A stretch of DNA of 64,000 bases from Saccharopolyspora aridisoli (GTDB taxonomy: Bacteria; Actinomycetota; Actinomycetes; Mycobacteriales; Pseudonocardiaceae), in assembly GCF_004348445.1 (NCBI RefSeq), contig NZ_SMKV01000002.1, positions 1 to 64,000 of the forward strand, written 5' to 3'. Position numbers and translations under genes: made by a program. Under the pieces are notes generated by a model. That model saw nothing but the letters and a program-made list of their open reading frames with translations, had not been told where the DNA came from and did not search any database. Shown one piece after another: positions 28,719 through 41,117 of the stretch; position 1 is the stretch's first letter; every line of letters begins with the position of its first letter.

Positions 28719-29165
28719 ATGCAGATCGAGCGCGTCGACCTCTACACCGATGGCGCATGCAGCGGGAATCCCGGCCCAGGCGGCTGGGGCGTGGTGCTGC
28801 GCTATGGCGACCACGAGCGGGAGCTCTACGGCAAGGATCCGACCACGACCAACAACAAGATGGAGTTGATGGCCGTGATCGAGGGGTTGGCCGCTCTCAC
28901 CCGGCCGATCCCGGTGGTGCGCGTCCACACCGACAGCACCTACGTGCTCAAGGGCATCACCGAGTGGGTGCGCGGCTGGAAGCGCAACGGCTGGATGACC
29001 TCGGCGAAGAAGCCGGTCAAGAACGTCGATCTGTGGCAGCGGCTGGACTCCGAATGCTCCCGTCACGGCGAGGTGCAGTGGGAGTGGGTCAAGGGCCACG
29101 CCGGACACCCGGAGAACGAACGCGCGGACAAGCTCGCCTGCAAGGGGCGTGACGAGGCGCGTTGA
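28719..29165 (+). CDS. rnhA: Ribonuclease HI
   Basis: Cleaves the RNA strand of RNA-DNA hybrids. The 148 residues match the bacterial type-1 family. Catalytic residues are visible: Asp in [18 protein letters not shown] (about residue 10), Glu in [13 protein letters not shown] (about 48), Asp in VHTDSTYV (about 70) and Asp in NERADKLA near residue 138. It appears leaderless, with a -10 element at 28707. It is convergent with etfA, separated by a strong hairpin. Confidence 0.95.
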   Translation: MQIERVDLYTDGACSGNPGPGGWGVVLRYGDHERELYGKDPTTTNNKMELMAVIEGLAALTRPIPVVRVHTDSTYVLKGITEWVRGWKRNGWMTSAKKPVKNVDLWQRLDSECSRHGEVQWEWVKGHAGHPENERADKLACKGRDEAR

Positions 29166-29176
29166 TGCAGACGAAG

Positions 29177-29211
29177 GAGCGGGCCGTGCTCAGTGTTAGC
29201 ACGGCCCGCTC
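29177..29211. terminator. Bidirectional terminator between rnhA and etfA
   Basis: A perfect 14-bp inverted repeat (29177-29190 with 29198-29211) with a 7-nt loop, located between the convergent rnhA and etfA genes. Confidence 0.8.
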
Positions 29212-29227
29212 TTCTCGCTTCCTAGGG

Positions 29228-30178
29228 TCAGCCCTTGCGCTTGGTGACCTCTTCGGTGAGCTGCGGGGCGACCTTGAACAGGTCACCCACGACGCCGTAG
29301 TCGGCGATCTCGAAGATCGGCGCCTCCGGGTCCTTGTTCACCGCGACGATCGTCTTGGACGTCTGCATGCCCGCCCGGTGCTGGATCGCGCCGGAGATGC
29401 CCAGCGCGACGTAGAGCTGCGGCGAAACCGTCTTACCGGTCTGACCGACCTGGAACTGGTGCGGGTAGTAGCCGGAGTCCACCGCGGCACGCGAGGCACC
29501 GACAGCGGCACCCAGCGTGTCGGCGAGCTTCTCCACGACCTCGAACGACTCGGCCGAACCGACACCGCGACCACCGGAGACCACGATGCTGGCCTCGGTG
29601 AGCTCGGGACGGTCGCCGGCCTCGGCCGGCTGCCGATCGGTGATCTTGGCGCCGGAGGAGGCCGGAACCTCGACCTGCTCGACCGCCGCGGCACCGGAGG
29701 CCTGCTCGGCCTCGATGGAGCCGGGCAGCACGGTGACCACCGGGGCGCCCTTGGTGACCTTCGCCTTGGCGTCGTAGGTGCCACCGAACAGCGAGTGCGA
29801 CGCGACGCCCTCACCGTCGACGTCCACGACCTCCGACAGCAGACCGGTGTCCAGGCGGATCGCCAGACGACCGGCGATCTCCTTGCCGTCGACCGACGCC
29901 GGCACCAGCACCGCCGCCGGGTTCGCCGAACCCGCCAGCGCGGCCAGCACGTCGACCTGCGGCGTCACCAGGTACTCGGCGGCCTCGGCGGACTCGGCCG
30001 CGTAAACCTTCGCCGCACCGTAGGAGCCCAGCACCTCGGCCAGCTTGCCCGCGGTACCCGGCTCGCCGACGACGACCGCCGACGGCTCACCGATGCGGCG
30101 GGCCGCGGTCAGCAGCTCGTACGTGACCTTCTTGACCTCGCCGTCCACGTGATCGACGAGGACCAGAACCTCAGCCAT
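29228..30178 (-). CDS. etfA: Electron transfer flavoprotein alpha subunit
   Basis: Large subunit of the heterodimeric ETF that accepts electrons from acyl-CoA and other dehydrogenases. The 316 residues fit the family. N-terminal domain [19 protein letters not shown]-terminal FAD domain with [11 protein letters not shown] (about 205), the [21 protein letters not shown] stretch and [22 protein letters not shown]. It follows etfB by 31 bp on the same strand, and corresponds to fixB (Rv3028c) in M. tuberculosis. Confidence 0.95.
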   Translation of the reverse strand: MAEVLVLVDHVDGEVKKVTYELLTAARRIGEPSAVVVGEPGTAGKLAEVLGSYGAAKVYAAESAEAAEYLVTPQVDVLAALAGSANPAAVLVPASVDGKEIAGRLAIRLDTGLLSEVVDVDGEGVASHSLFGGTYDAKAKVTKGAPVVTVLPGSIEAEQASGAAAVEQVEVPASSGAKITDRQPAEAGDRPELTEASIVVSGGRGVGSAESFEVVEKLADTLGAAVGASRAAVDSGYYPHQFQVGQTGKTVSPQLYVALGISGAIQHRAGMQTSKTIVAVNKDPEAPIFEIADYGVVGDLFKVAPQLTEEVTKRKG

Positions 30179-30209
30179 GAATCAATGCCTCCTCGAAACC
30201 GTGAACGAC

Positions 30210-30992
30210 TCAGAGCAGCTTCTCGCCGGCCAGGAAGTCGGCGACTCCCACGCCGCCCTCTCCCTCGTCGGTGACCTTCACACCGCCGGACTTCGGCGGC
30301 TTCGGAGCGGACTCGACGACCTGGGAACCGGCGCCCGCCAGGCCCACCTCGGAGGCGTCGATCCCCGCGTCGGCCAGCGACAGCGCGCTCACCGGCTTCT
30401 TCTTCGCGGCCATGATGCCCTTGAACGACGGGTACCGCGGCTCGTTGATCTTCTCGGTGACCGACACGACGGCCGGCAGGCCGGACTCGACGGTCAGGAT
30501 GCCCGCGTCGGTCTCGCGCTCCACCTTCACCGACGAACCGTCGGTGGAGACCTTGCGCGCGAAGGTCAGCTGCGGCCAGCCCAGCACCTCGGCGATCATG
30601 GCCGGCACGGCGCCGGAGCGACCATCGGTCGCCTCGTTGCCCGCGATGACCAACTCGACTCCCTCGACGGTGCCGATGACCTTCGCCAGCGCCTTGGCGG
30701 TGGCGGGGGCGTCAGTGCCGTGCAACGCCTCGTCGGCGAGGTGCACCGCCTTGTCCGCACCCATCGACAGCGCCTTGCGGATGGCATCCGTGGCGCGATC
30801 CGGGCCCATGCACACGACGGTCACTTCGCCGCCCTGGGCCTCCTTGATCAACAGCGCCTCCTCTACGGCGCGCTCGTTGATCTCATCCAACACCGCATCC
30901 GCCGACTCGCGGTCCAACGTGTGATCCGCAGCAGACAGCTTCCGTTCGGAATACGTGTCGGGCACCTGCTTAACCAGGACGACGATGTTCAT
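30210..30992 (-). CDS. etfB: Electron transfer flavoprotein beta subunit
   Basis: Small ETF subunit, 260 residues, binding AMP and part of the FAD. It starts MNIVVLVKQVPDTYSERKL. Characteristic segments are LDEINERAVEEALLIKE (about 37-53), VVCMGPDRATDAIRKALSMGADKAVHL and the flavodoxin-like LVIAGNEATDGRSGAVPAMIAEVLGWP (about 120-145). The ATG has AGGAGG about 14 nt upstream. It heads the etfB-etfA operon; the promoter is in 30993-31286, where no gene is seen. Confidence 0.95.
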   Translation of the reverse strand: MNIVVLVKQVPDTYSERKLSAADHTLDRESADAVLDEINERAVEEALLIKEAQGGEVTVVCMGPDRATDAIRKALSMGADKAVHLADEALHGTDAPATAKALAKVIGTVEGVELVIAGNEATDGRSGAVPAMIAEVLGWPQLTFARKVSTDGSSVKVERETDAGILTVESGLPAVVSVTEKINEPRYPSFKGIMAAKKKPVSALSLADAGIDASEVGLAGAGSQVVESAPKPPKSGGVKVTDEGEGGVGVADFLAGEKLL

Positions 30993-31273
30993 GGGCCCTC
31001 TTCGACCTCCTGCGGACTCAAATGACGCTCGCTGGTCCTCCAGCGGCTCTGCTTGTGGACCCGGCGCTTTTCGTCCGGGTTAGGTTGACCTTGCCATGTC
31101 CTCAGCTGGAAAGCACAGTGATGCCAACCACCGACGATGTTACTTGCCAGTAGCCCAGGTGCAACCAGGCCCCACCCGTGACAGTACTCACCTTCGCCCT
31201 GCGGGGATGATCGGCCGCCGCAAAAGTGGGGACTGGTCATCCGGAACCTATGTGAACGAACCTTACGTATTAG

Positions 31274-31279
31274 TAGCCT
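31274..31279 (+). promoter_or_regulatory. Probable -10 element for leaderless degV
   Basis: TAGCCT lies 7 nt before ATG 31287 and there is no ribosome-binding site, so the transcript may start at the ATG. Confidence 0.45.
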
Positions 31280-31286
31280 TGCGGCC

Positions 31287-32135
31287 ATGAGAAGACGCGT
31301 CGCCATCGTGACCGATTCGACGGCTTCCGTTCCGCTCGACGTGGCCGACCGGCTGGCGATCTCCATCGTGCAGTTGGAGCTGACCGTCGGCGATGAACAG
31401 AACGACGAGCGCCGGGTGCTGCATCCCCAGATGGCCGAGGCAATGCGGAACAACGTCCCGGTCGCCACCAACCCACCCCCGCCGCCGGCCTTCTACTGGA
31501 ACTACGCGGACGCTGCGGCTTCCGGCGTCGAGGCGATCATCTCGATCCACATTTCCGAAGGATTGTCCCAAACCTGCCAGTCCGCCCGGATCGCCGCGGC
31601 GGAAATCGGCGTGCCGGTCTACGTCGTCGATGCGCGGTTGACCGGGCTCAGCCTCGGCTTCCCGGTGATCGCCGCCGCCGAGGCCGCCGCAGCGGGGGCC
31701 ACGCCGCACAGCGTGATGAACGTCCTGGAGCACCGCCTTCGCAGCACCACGCAGCTGCTCTACGTCGACACCCTGGAGCACCTGCAGCGCAGCGGCCGGA
31801 TCGGCCGGGCCCAGGCATGGGTCGGCGAAGCGCTGTCGATCAAACCGGTGCTGATCATGAAGGACGGCGTGATCGACCAGCTGCACAAGGCCATCGGACC
31901 GGAGCGCGCGCTGCGCAAGGCCGTCATGACCGCCGTGGAGCGGGCGGGCCAGGGGCCGGTCGACGTGGGCGTGGAGCACTTCGAGGCCGCCGATCGCGCC
32001 AAGCAGGTTCTCGACGCGCTGTGCTCGCAGCTGCCGCAGGTCCGCCGGGTCACCCTGGAGGAGACCACCGCGATCATCGGAGCCCACACGGGACCGGGAG
32101 CGCTCGGCATCGCGGTCTCGCCCGCCAGTCCCTGA
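31287..32135 (+). CDS. DegV family fatty-acid binding protein
   Basis: A 282-residue DegV-fold protein. Members bind a fatty acid between two domains and in Firmicutes deliver it to fatty-acid kinase. The DegV N-terminus VAIVTDSTASVPLDVADRLAISIVQL, the ligand-loop region IISIHISEGLSQTCQSA (about residue 90) and the C-terminal GALGIAV ending are visible. No kinase or FakA-like gene is nearby, so the role here is unknown. It is convergent with hrpA across 300 bp. Confidence 0.9.
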   Translation: MRRRVAIVTDSTASVPLDVADRLAISIVQLELTVGDEQNDERRVLHPQMAEAMRNNVPVATNPPPPPAFYWNYADAAASGVEAIISIHISEGLSQTCQSARIAAAEIGVPVYVVDARLTGLSLGFPVIAAAEAAAAGATPHSVMNVLEHRLRSTTQLLYVDTLEHLQRSGRIGRAQAWVGEALSIKPVLIMKDGVIDQLHKAIGPERALRKAVMTAVERAGQGPVDVGVEHFEAADRAKQVLDALCSQLPQVRRVTLEETTAIIGAHTGPGALGIAVSPASP

Positions 32136-32155
32136 GCGGTTCTCGTCCTCCGCGC

Positions 32156-32177
32156 AGTCCGGCTCGGGGACCGGACT
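32156..32177 (+). terminator. Candidate terminator downstream of degV
   Basis: A 7-bp perfect stem (AGTCCGG / CCGGACT) with an 8-nt loop, 20 bp after the degV stop. Modest evidence. Confidence 0.4.
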
Positions 32178-32281
32178 CGCCGAGCGATCGCCCTCCGCGG
32201 CCCCTCCCACGAGACCGCACCTCGCGCCACGCTCGCGGCTCCTCCTGACCCTTCCGCCGCCTTCCACCCCTTCGAGTGGTG

Positions 32282-32295
32282 CGAACGCGTGTTCG
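32282..32295. promoter_or_regulatory. Candidate LexA (SOS) box with no obvious target gene
   Basis: CGAACGCGTGTTCG fits the actinobacterial LexA consensus CGAAC-N4-GTTCG exactly. It lies in the 300-bp gap between the 3' ends of degV and hrpA. A short + strand frame with GGGGG before ATG 32381 lies downstream but runs antisense into hrpA, so I do not call it a gene. In other actinomycetes hrpA is near lexA (memory). Confidence 0.45.
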
Positions 32296-32434
32296 AGTCC
32301 GGATACTCGTTGTTGTCCGGCCCGAAAGGATCCACTCGGGCACGAAAACCATCCGCACCGTTCCGTTTCCTGGGGGAATCATGCGCGCGACCTGTCATCC
32401 GCGCTGCGGCGCTAGCGGCGCCCACGCCAGGCGC

Positions 32435-36403
<3,969 letters not shown>

Positions 36404-36517
36404 ACTCCGCACAAGCATAGAGAAGGCCCCTGCGGCACTGCCTCCCGATTTCGCCGCACTCACAGCAGACGCCCCACCGCCGACCCACTCCGTGACGCCG
36501 GTCACGCGTTGGAGTGC

Positions 36518-37696
36518 TCAGGTGCGCTCGGCCCGGCACAGGTAGGCCATCGCCTGGTCCCCGACCCTGGTGATCACGACGCTGGCTTCCTTCGTCCCCT
36601 TGGGTTTGAGCCGGCGCCGCAGCGCGTCCGGGTCCACGTCGACGCCGCGCACCAGGATCTCCAGCCGGCCGACGTCGTGCCCGCGCAGCAGCGTGCGCAG
36701 AGCCTTCTCGTTGAACCGGCCGTGTTCGAGCACACGGAAGGCCCGCACTCCGGGCGGCGGCACATCACCGGTGAGGTAAGCGATGCGCGGATCGAGCTGG
36801 ACGAGTCCATGACGCGCGGCGTAGTGGCGCACCAGCCCCGCGCGCACCACAGCCCCGTCCGGATCGACGATCCACTCGTGCACGTCCTCCGCCGGGCAGT
36901 CGTCCGGCTCGGCATCGGTGATGCTCCAGGCACTGCCATCAGCCCGCAGCACGCTGGCGCGGCGCCGCGCCGTCGGATCGGCCAGGGAGCCGAACCACAA
37001 CGCGGCCTCCCGGACCTGCCCGCCCAGCGACACCACCTCGGCCTCGACCCCGTCGGGGACCGCGGCGAAGTCCAGGCCGGGAGCGCACTTGACGACCAGA
37101 TCGCGCCCGGCGTGGACGGCCATGAGCTCGTCCAGCGGCGGTACCAGGTCGGCGGGGTTCCAGCGGCGCCTGCCACCTTCGTCCCGGCGCGCGGGGTCTG
37201 CGACCACGACGGTGTCCCGCGTGACCGGGCGCAGCGCGTCGGCCTCCACCAACAACGCCTCGCGACCAGCCGCAGCCAGGTTGTGCTGCGCCATCAACAG
37301 CCGGACCCGGTCCAGATCGGAACCCACGCTGCGGTGGGCGACAGCGGCCACGGCGATCAGGTCGGCACCGATCGAGCAGGTCACGTCGTGCACGTCGCGG
37401 CCCGCCAGGCGCTGCGCGCGGTGCCGGGCGACGACGCTCGCGGTGGCCTGCTGCAACGCGGAATCGGTGAGCAGCCAGTCACCGCTGTCGTCCAGCTTGG
37501 ACTCGGCCTTGCGCCGCAACACCGCTGTTTCCAGCGCCGCGGCGGCGAACCGGTCACCGACCTGCCGCCGTGCCGCGGCGACGTCGGTCAGTCGCGACTT
37601 GCCGGTCAGCGGCAGGCCGGAGAGCTCGGCGACGGCCTCACGGCCCGCCGTCGAGCGCAGGAACAGGACGTCTTCGACGTCGAACGAGTACCCCAC
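36518..37696 (-). CDS. SAM-dependent methyltransferase with THUMP-like C-terminal domain
   Basis: A 392-residue protein. The N-terminal half has a Rossmann methyltransferase core with VHDVTCSIGADLIAVAAV (SAM loop, about residue 104) and VGSDLDRVRLLMAQHN. VVVADPARRDEGGRR (about 180) corresponds to motif IV of nucleic-acid methyltransferases. The C-terminal part (ALRTLLRGHDVGRLEILVRGVDVDP, about 320-350) resembles the THUMP-like domain of actinobacterial RNA methyltransferases. The target is unknown, probably RNA. Its ATG 37696 is 100 bp from the enoyl-CoA hydratase gene, and its stop is 115 bp before the hrpA start on the same strand. Confidence 0.75.
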   Translation of the reverse strand: MGYSFDVEDVLFLRSTAGREAVAELSGLPLTGKSRLTDVAAARRQVGDRFAAAALETAVLRRKAESKLDDSGDWLLTDSALQQATASVVARHRAQRLAGRDVHDVTCSIGADLIAVAAVAHRSVGSDLDRVRLLMAQHNLAAAGREALLVEADALRPVTRDTVVVADPARRDEGGRRRWNPADLVPPLDELMAVHAGRDLVVKCAPGLDFAAVPDGVEAEVVSLGGQVREAALWFGSLADPTARRRASVLRADGSAWSITDAEPDDCPAEDVHEWIVDPDGAVVRAGLVRHYAARHGLVQLDPRIAYLTGDVPPPGVRAFRVLEHGRFNEKALRTLLRGHDVGRLEILVRGVDVDPDALRRRLKPKGTKEASVVITRVGDQAMAYLCRAERT

Positions 37697-37796
37697 CCTG
37701 TCCCCTAGATCGAGCTGACCGCGAACGGCCGGTACGAACCGGGGACTGAGAGGCGGGGCGTGCTCGTCACGACTGCTTCCGCTGATGAGTGCCGGG

Positions 37797-38579
37797 TCAG
37801 CGCCCGGTGAACTTCGCCTTGCCGGGGCCGTTCTCGATGAACGACTTCATGCCGATCTTCTGGTCCTCGGTCGCGAACGTCCCCGCGAACAGGTGAGTTT
37901 CGAGCTTCAGACCGTTGTCCAGGTCCACGTCCAGGCCGCCGTCGATCGCGGCCTTCGCCGCCGCCAGGGCCCGCGCCGCGCCACCGGTGAACTGCTCCGC
38001 CCAACGCTTCGCCGTCGCGTAGACATCGGCGGACGGCACGGTCTCGTCGACCATGCCCAGCGCGAGCGCCTCCTCGGCCTCGACGAACCGGCCGCTGTAG
38101 ATGATGTCCTTGGCCTTGCTGGGGCCGATCAACCGCGCCAGCCGCTGGGTGCCGCCGGCACCGGGGATGACGCCGAGCAGGATCTCCGGCTGGCCCACCT
38201 TGATGTCGTCAGCGGCGACCCGCCGGTCGCACGACAGCGCCAGCTCGAAACCGCCACCGAGGGCGTAGCCGGTCAGCGCCGCGACCGTGGGCTTCGGGAT
38301 GGCCGCGACCTGGCTCATCGCATCCGACAGCCCGCGCTGCTCCTTGGCGGCCATGTCCGCGTAGGACATGTCAGCCATCTCCTTGATGTCCGCGCCTGCC
38401 GCGAAGACCTTCTCACCGCCGTAGACGATCACCGCGCGGATGTCGTCGCGCTCAGCGGCCTCGATCGCCACTTCCCGCAGCTCGCTCTCGATCTGCCTGT
38501 TCAGCGCGTTCATCTTCGGTCGATCCAGCCGGATCGTGCCGATCGCGCCTTCGACCTCAAGCCTGACGAACTCGCCCAC
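37797..38579 (-). CDS. Enoyl-CoA hydratase
   Basis: A 260-residue crotonase-family protein that hydrates 2-enoyl-CoA in beta-oxidation or related pathways. The oxyanion-hole segments are FAAGADIKEMAD (about 60) and ALTGYALGGGFELALSCDRRVAA (about 97-119). Catalytic Glu candidates are in GQPEILLGVIPGAGGTQRL (about 132-150). The C-terminal stretch ARALAAAKAAIDGGLDVD and KSFIENGPGKAKFTGR complete it. GTG 38579 has GGAGG about 8 nt upstream. It lies downstream of the ABC ATPase gene on the same strand; co-transcription is uncertain because 142 bp separate them. Confidence 0.9.
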   Translation of the reverse strand: MGEFVRLEVEGAIGTIRLDRPKMNALNRQIESELREVAIEAAERDDIRAVIVYGGEKVFAAGADIKEMADMSYADMAAKEQRGLSDAMSQVAAIPKPTVAALTGYALGGGFELALSCDRRVAADDIKVGQPEILLGVIPGAGGTQRLARLIGPSKAKDIIYSGRFVEAEEALALGMVDETVPSADVYATAKRWAEQFTGGAARALAAAKAAIDGGLDVDLDNGLKLETHLFAGTFATEDQKIGMKSFIENGPGKAKFTGR

Positions 38580-38721
38580 GCAGCAACCTCCTCGTCGAAC
38601 CACCGCTCGTGCCGCAGGCGAGGCTATCGCGCCCCACGCCACATCTGCTGTGTCACCGATCTCAACATCGTGGACGACCTCGCCGCGGTGCAGAAGAGCA
38701 CCTCCGGCACCTGGGCTCAGG

Positions 38722-39510
38722 TCAGGCCCGGCGGCGGGCGAAGTACCTGTCACCCGCTCGCTGCAGTTCGAGGTTCTGGTCGAAGGTCTTCGAGAGGTTG
38801 TCCTCGGTGAGGACGTCGTCGAGCAGCCCCTGGGCAACGATGCCGCCGTCGCGCAGCAGGAGGCAGTGGGTGAAGCCCGGTGGGATCTCTTCGACGTGGT
38901 GTGTGACCAGCACAGATGCGGGCGCGTCCGGGTCCATGGCGAGGGTCGACAGGCGGGCGACGAGGTCCTCGCGGCCACCGAGGTCGAGACCGGCCGCGGG
39001 CTCGTCGAACAGCAACAGCTCGGGATCGGTCATCAGCGCGCGGGAGATCATGACGCGCTTGCGCTCACCCTCGGACAGCGTGCCGAAATCGCGGTCGGCG
39101 AGGTGCGCGACACCGAGCTGCTCGAGCAGCTCAACGGCGCGATCGGTGTCCAGTGCGTCGTACTCCTCGCGCCAGCGCCCGAACACCGAGTACCCGGCGC
39201 TGACCACGACGTCGCGGACCAACTCCTGGCCGGGGACGCGGTTGACCAGCGCGCCCGAGCACAGTCCGATCAAGGGCCGGATGTCGAACACGTTGGTCTT
39301 GCCGAGCCGCTCGCCGAGGACGTCGACGGTGCCGGTGCTCGGGTGCATCTCCGTGCTGGCCATCTTCAGCAGCGTGGTCTTGCCCGCGCCGTTGGGGCCC
39401 AGCACGACCCAGCGCTCGTCGAGCTCCACAGACCAGTTCACGTCGGCCAACAGCGTCGTCTTGCCTCGCCGGACACCGACGCCATCCATCTGGATGACCA
39501 GGTCGTCCAC
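38722..39510 (-). CDS. ABC transporter ATP-binding protein, single-domain
   Basis: A 262-residue ATPase. Walker A LGPNGAGKTTLLK (about 40), signature LSEGERKRVMISRAL (about 145), Walker B LLLFDEPAAGLDLGG (about 168) and an H-loop VTHHVEEIPPGF (about 205). It resembles soluble ATPases such as YfhO/mod-like or cell-division associated members. No permease is adjacent, so it may belong to a dispersed transporter or act on a cytosolic process. GTG 39510 has GGGAGG about 5 nt upstream; the longer frame to 39963 has no coding character. Divergent from the cysteine leader. Confidence 0.85.
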   Translation of the reverse strand: MDDLVIQMDGVGVRRGKTTLLADVNWSVELDERWVVLGPNGAGKTTLLKMASTEMHPSTGTVDVLGERLGKTNVFDIRPLIGLCSGALVNRVPGQELVRDVVVSAGYSVFGRWREEYDALDTDRAVELLEQLGVAHLADRDFGTLSEGERKRVMISRALMTDPELLLFDEPAAGLDLGGREDLVARLSTLAMDPDAPASVLVTHHVEEIPPGFTHCLLLRDGGIVAQGLLDDVLTEDNLSKTFDQNLELQRAGDRYFARRRA

Positions 39511-39760
39511 GTCTACCTCCCAGCCGTGACTGACCGCGGCGGCGCCCCGGGCGCGCACTCGGCGTTCGTCTCCGTCCAGGACCGCCGCAGGCTCCGGCCG
39601 GTCCCCTCTGAGCCCATTGTTCCCGCCGTCGCCGCACCCCCTGCGGGCGGGATGCCACTGCCACGCGCCGGTGATCGACCCGCGCCCCACGCCGGTCCAC
39701 ATACCGGGAACCCCGCTCAACCACTGGCCCCGGCGACGAACCGGTGCCACGCTCTGTGGC

Positions 39761-39832
39761 GTGTCCGATTCGCTGCTCACCCGCGATCGCGTGATCGACC
39801 TGTTCCGGGTCATCGCCTCCGCCTGTCGCTGA
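39761..39832 (+). CDS. Cysteine-type regulatory leader peptide (sulfur operon)
   Basis: A 23-residue frame from GTG 39761 to TGA 39832: it ends in SACR with the Cys one codon before the last sense codon and contains LLTRDRVIDLF. This matches the short leader-peptide type (LT-x-R..DL.R..SA.CR) known in actinobacteria upstream of sulfur genes, where slow decoding of Cys codons changes mRNA folding. It is 133 nt upstream of cysteine dioxygenase. Recognition is by pattern and context. Confidence 0.65.
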   Translation: MSDSLLTRDRVIDLFRVIASACR

Positions 39833-39871
39833 AGCGGTCCGAGAGACCTCCCGCTCCAAGCGACTTCATCG

Positions 39872-39935
39872 CGGCACGACGAATCATCCAGCCACCCCAG
39901 CACCTCTCGCAGCAGGGGTGCGCCGTGTCGTGCCG
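39872..39935 (+). promoter_or_regulatory. Candidate attenuator hairpin before cysteine dioxygenase
   Basis: A 9-bp stem (39872-39880 with 39927-39935) encloses a second helix, CACCCC 39893-39898 with GGGGTG 39915-39920. The structure lies between the leader stop codon and the ribosome-binding site GGAG at 39956. It could mask or expose that site depending on ribosome position on the leader. Confidence 0.45.
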
Positions 39936-39965
39936 GTGCACACCGCAAAACACCTGGAGACACCC

Positions 39966-40550
39966 ATGAGCATCACGCAACCGGAACGGCCGACCTCCCG
40001 ACGACCCGAACACATCCCGACCGCACTCGAGCCCGCGCTCGGCGAAGCCGCGATGCACCCCGCCTTCGACCTGCCGCTGCTGCGGGACCTGATCCGACCC
40101 GACCACCTCAACTGGACCCCGCGCGAACTCCGCGACCTCACCGACCTGGTGACCAGCGAGCTGACCACGCAACTGATGAACATCGTGCGCATCGATGAGC
40201 AGCAGCGGTGGTGGGCCAAGCTCGGCCTGACCGCGGGCGTCGAACTGTGGCTGCTGTCCTGGGCCCCCGGCCAGGGCACACCGGCCCACGATCACGGCGG
40301 AGCCTCGGGATCGTTCTCAGTCCTGTTCGGAGGGTTGCGCGAGGACTACCGCTACGCGGGCGGCCCCGTCCGGACCAAGCACCACGACCTCGGTGACGGC
40401 ATCGGGTTCGGAGCCGGGCGCGCGCACCAGGTCACCAACGTCAGCTCGGTCAACTCCGCCAGCGTGCACGCCTACTCACCGCCGCTGCTGCCGGTCCGCT
40501 ACTACGCCGACCTGGCCGCCTTCACCCCGCAACGAAGCGAGGTCGACTAA
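39966..40550 (+). CDS. Cysteine dioxygenase family protein
   Basis: A 194-residue cupin that oxidises cysteine to cysteine sulfinate. The metal-binding HxH is in GTPAHDHGGASGSFSVLFG (about residue 101) and the third His is likely in FGAGRAHQVTNVS (about 152) or SASVHAYSPPL (about 167). ATG 39966 has GGAG about 7 nt upstream. The stop TAA overlaps the start of the rhodanese gene (TAATG), so they are translated together. The preceding leader peptide suggests control by cysteine supply. Confidence 0.85.
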   Translation: MSITQPERPTSRRPEHIPTALEPALGEAAMHPAFDLPLLRDLIRPDHLNWTPRELRDLTDLVTSELTTQLMNIVRIDEQQRWWAKLGLTAGVELWLLSWAPGQGTPAHDHGGASGSFSVLFGGLREDYRYAGGPVRTKHHDLGDGIGFGAGRAHQVTNVSSVNSASVHAYSPPLLPVRYYADLAAFTPQRSEVD

Positions 40551-40978
40551 TGCCGCACATCCCCGAACCCCGCGAAGAACTGATCGGCCACGGCCCGTAC
40601 GGGATCGAGCACCTGCTGGCCGAATCCCGAGACATGCTCACCCGGGTCAGCCCTCAGGAAGCTCTCGAGCTCCAGCGCAACGGTGGCCTGATCATCGACA
40701 TCCGGCCGGAATCCGACCGCCTCACCCGCGGTGAGATCCCCGGTGCCCTCACCGTGGAACGAATCGTCCTGGAGTGGCGCCTCGACCCGGCCGGCAGCCA
40801 TCGCCTCGACGGCCTGCACCCGGAACGCCCGATCGTCCTCGTCTGCAACGAGGGCTACGCCTCCAGCCTCGCCGCCGCCCAAGCCCAGGAGCTCGGCCTC
40901 ACCAAGGCCACCGACCTGGCAGGCGGATTCCGCGCGTGGGAGGAAGCGGGCCTTCCCACCACCTCCGCCTTCGCCTGA
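40550..40978 (+). CDS. Rhodanese-like sulfurtransferase
   Basis: A 142-residue single-domain rhodanese. The active-site loop is VLVCNEGYASSLA (Cys about residue 102), and GGLIIDIRPESDRLTRGEIPGALTVER is the typical front part (CDC25/rhodanese domain). Its ATG overlaps the cysteine dioxygenase stop by one base. It may move sulfane sulfur arising from cysteine degradation, completing a two-gene cysteine-catabolism unit. A GGGAACCTTCC palindrome just after its stop could terminate transcription. Confidence 0.85.
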   Translation: MPHIPEPREELIGHGPYGIEHLLAESRDMLTRVSPQEALELQRNGGLIIDIRPESDRLTRGEIPGALTVERIVLEWRLDPAGSHRLDGLHPERPIVLVCNEGYASSLAAAQAQELGLTKATDLAGGFRAWEEAGLPTTSAFA

Positions 40979-40982
40979 GCAC

Positions 40983-41038
40983 GCAGGGGAACCTTCCCGT
41001 CATCGCCGGCCTGGCAGTTGGCAGGGAGGTTCCCCTGC
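40983..41038. repeat. Palindromic GGGAACCTTCC element after the rhodanese gene
   Basis: Arms at 40983-40998 and 41024-41038 (left GCAGGGGAACCTTCCC, right GGGAGGTTCCCCTGC) pair along nearly the whole length with one extra base. Likely doubles as a terminator. Confidence 0.75.
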
Positions 41039-41117
41039 GCACGTCACCACCCGCACGGCGACCAAGGCGAGCAAAGCGCCTCATCGGCGGGTGCTGGTCC
41101 CGTAGGCTCCGGGCCTT

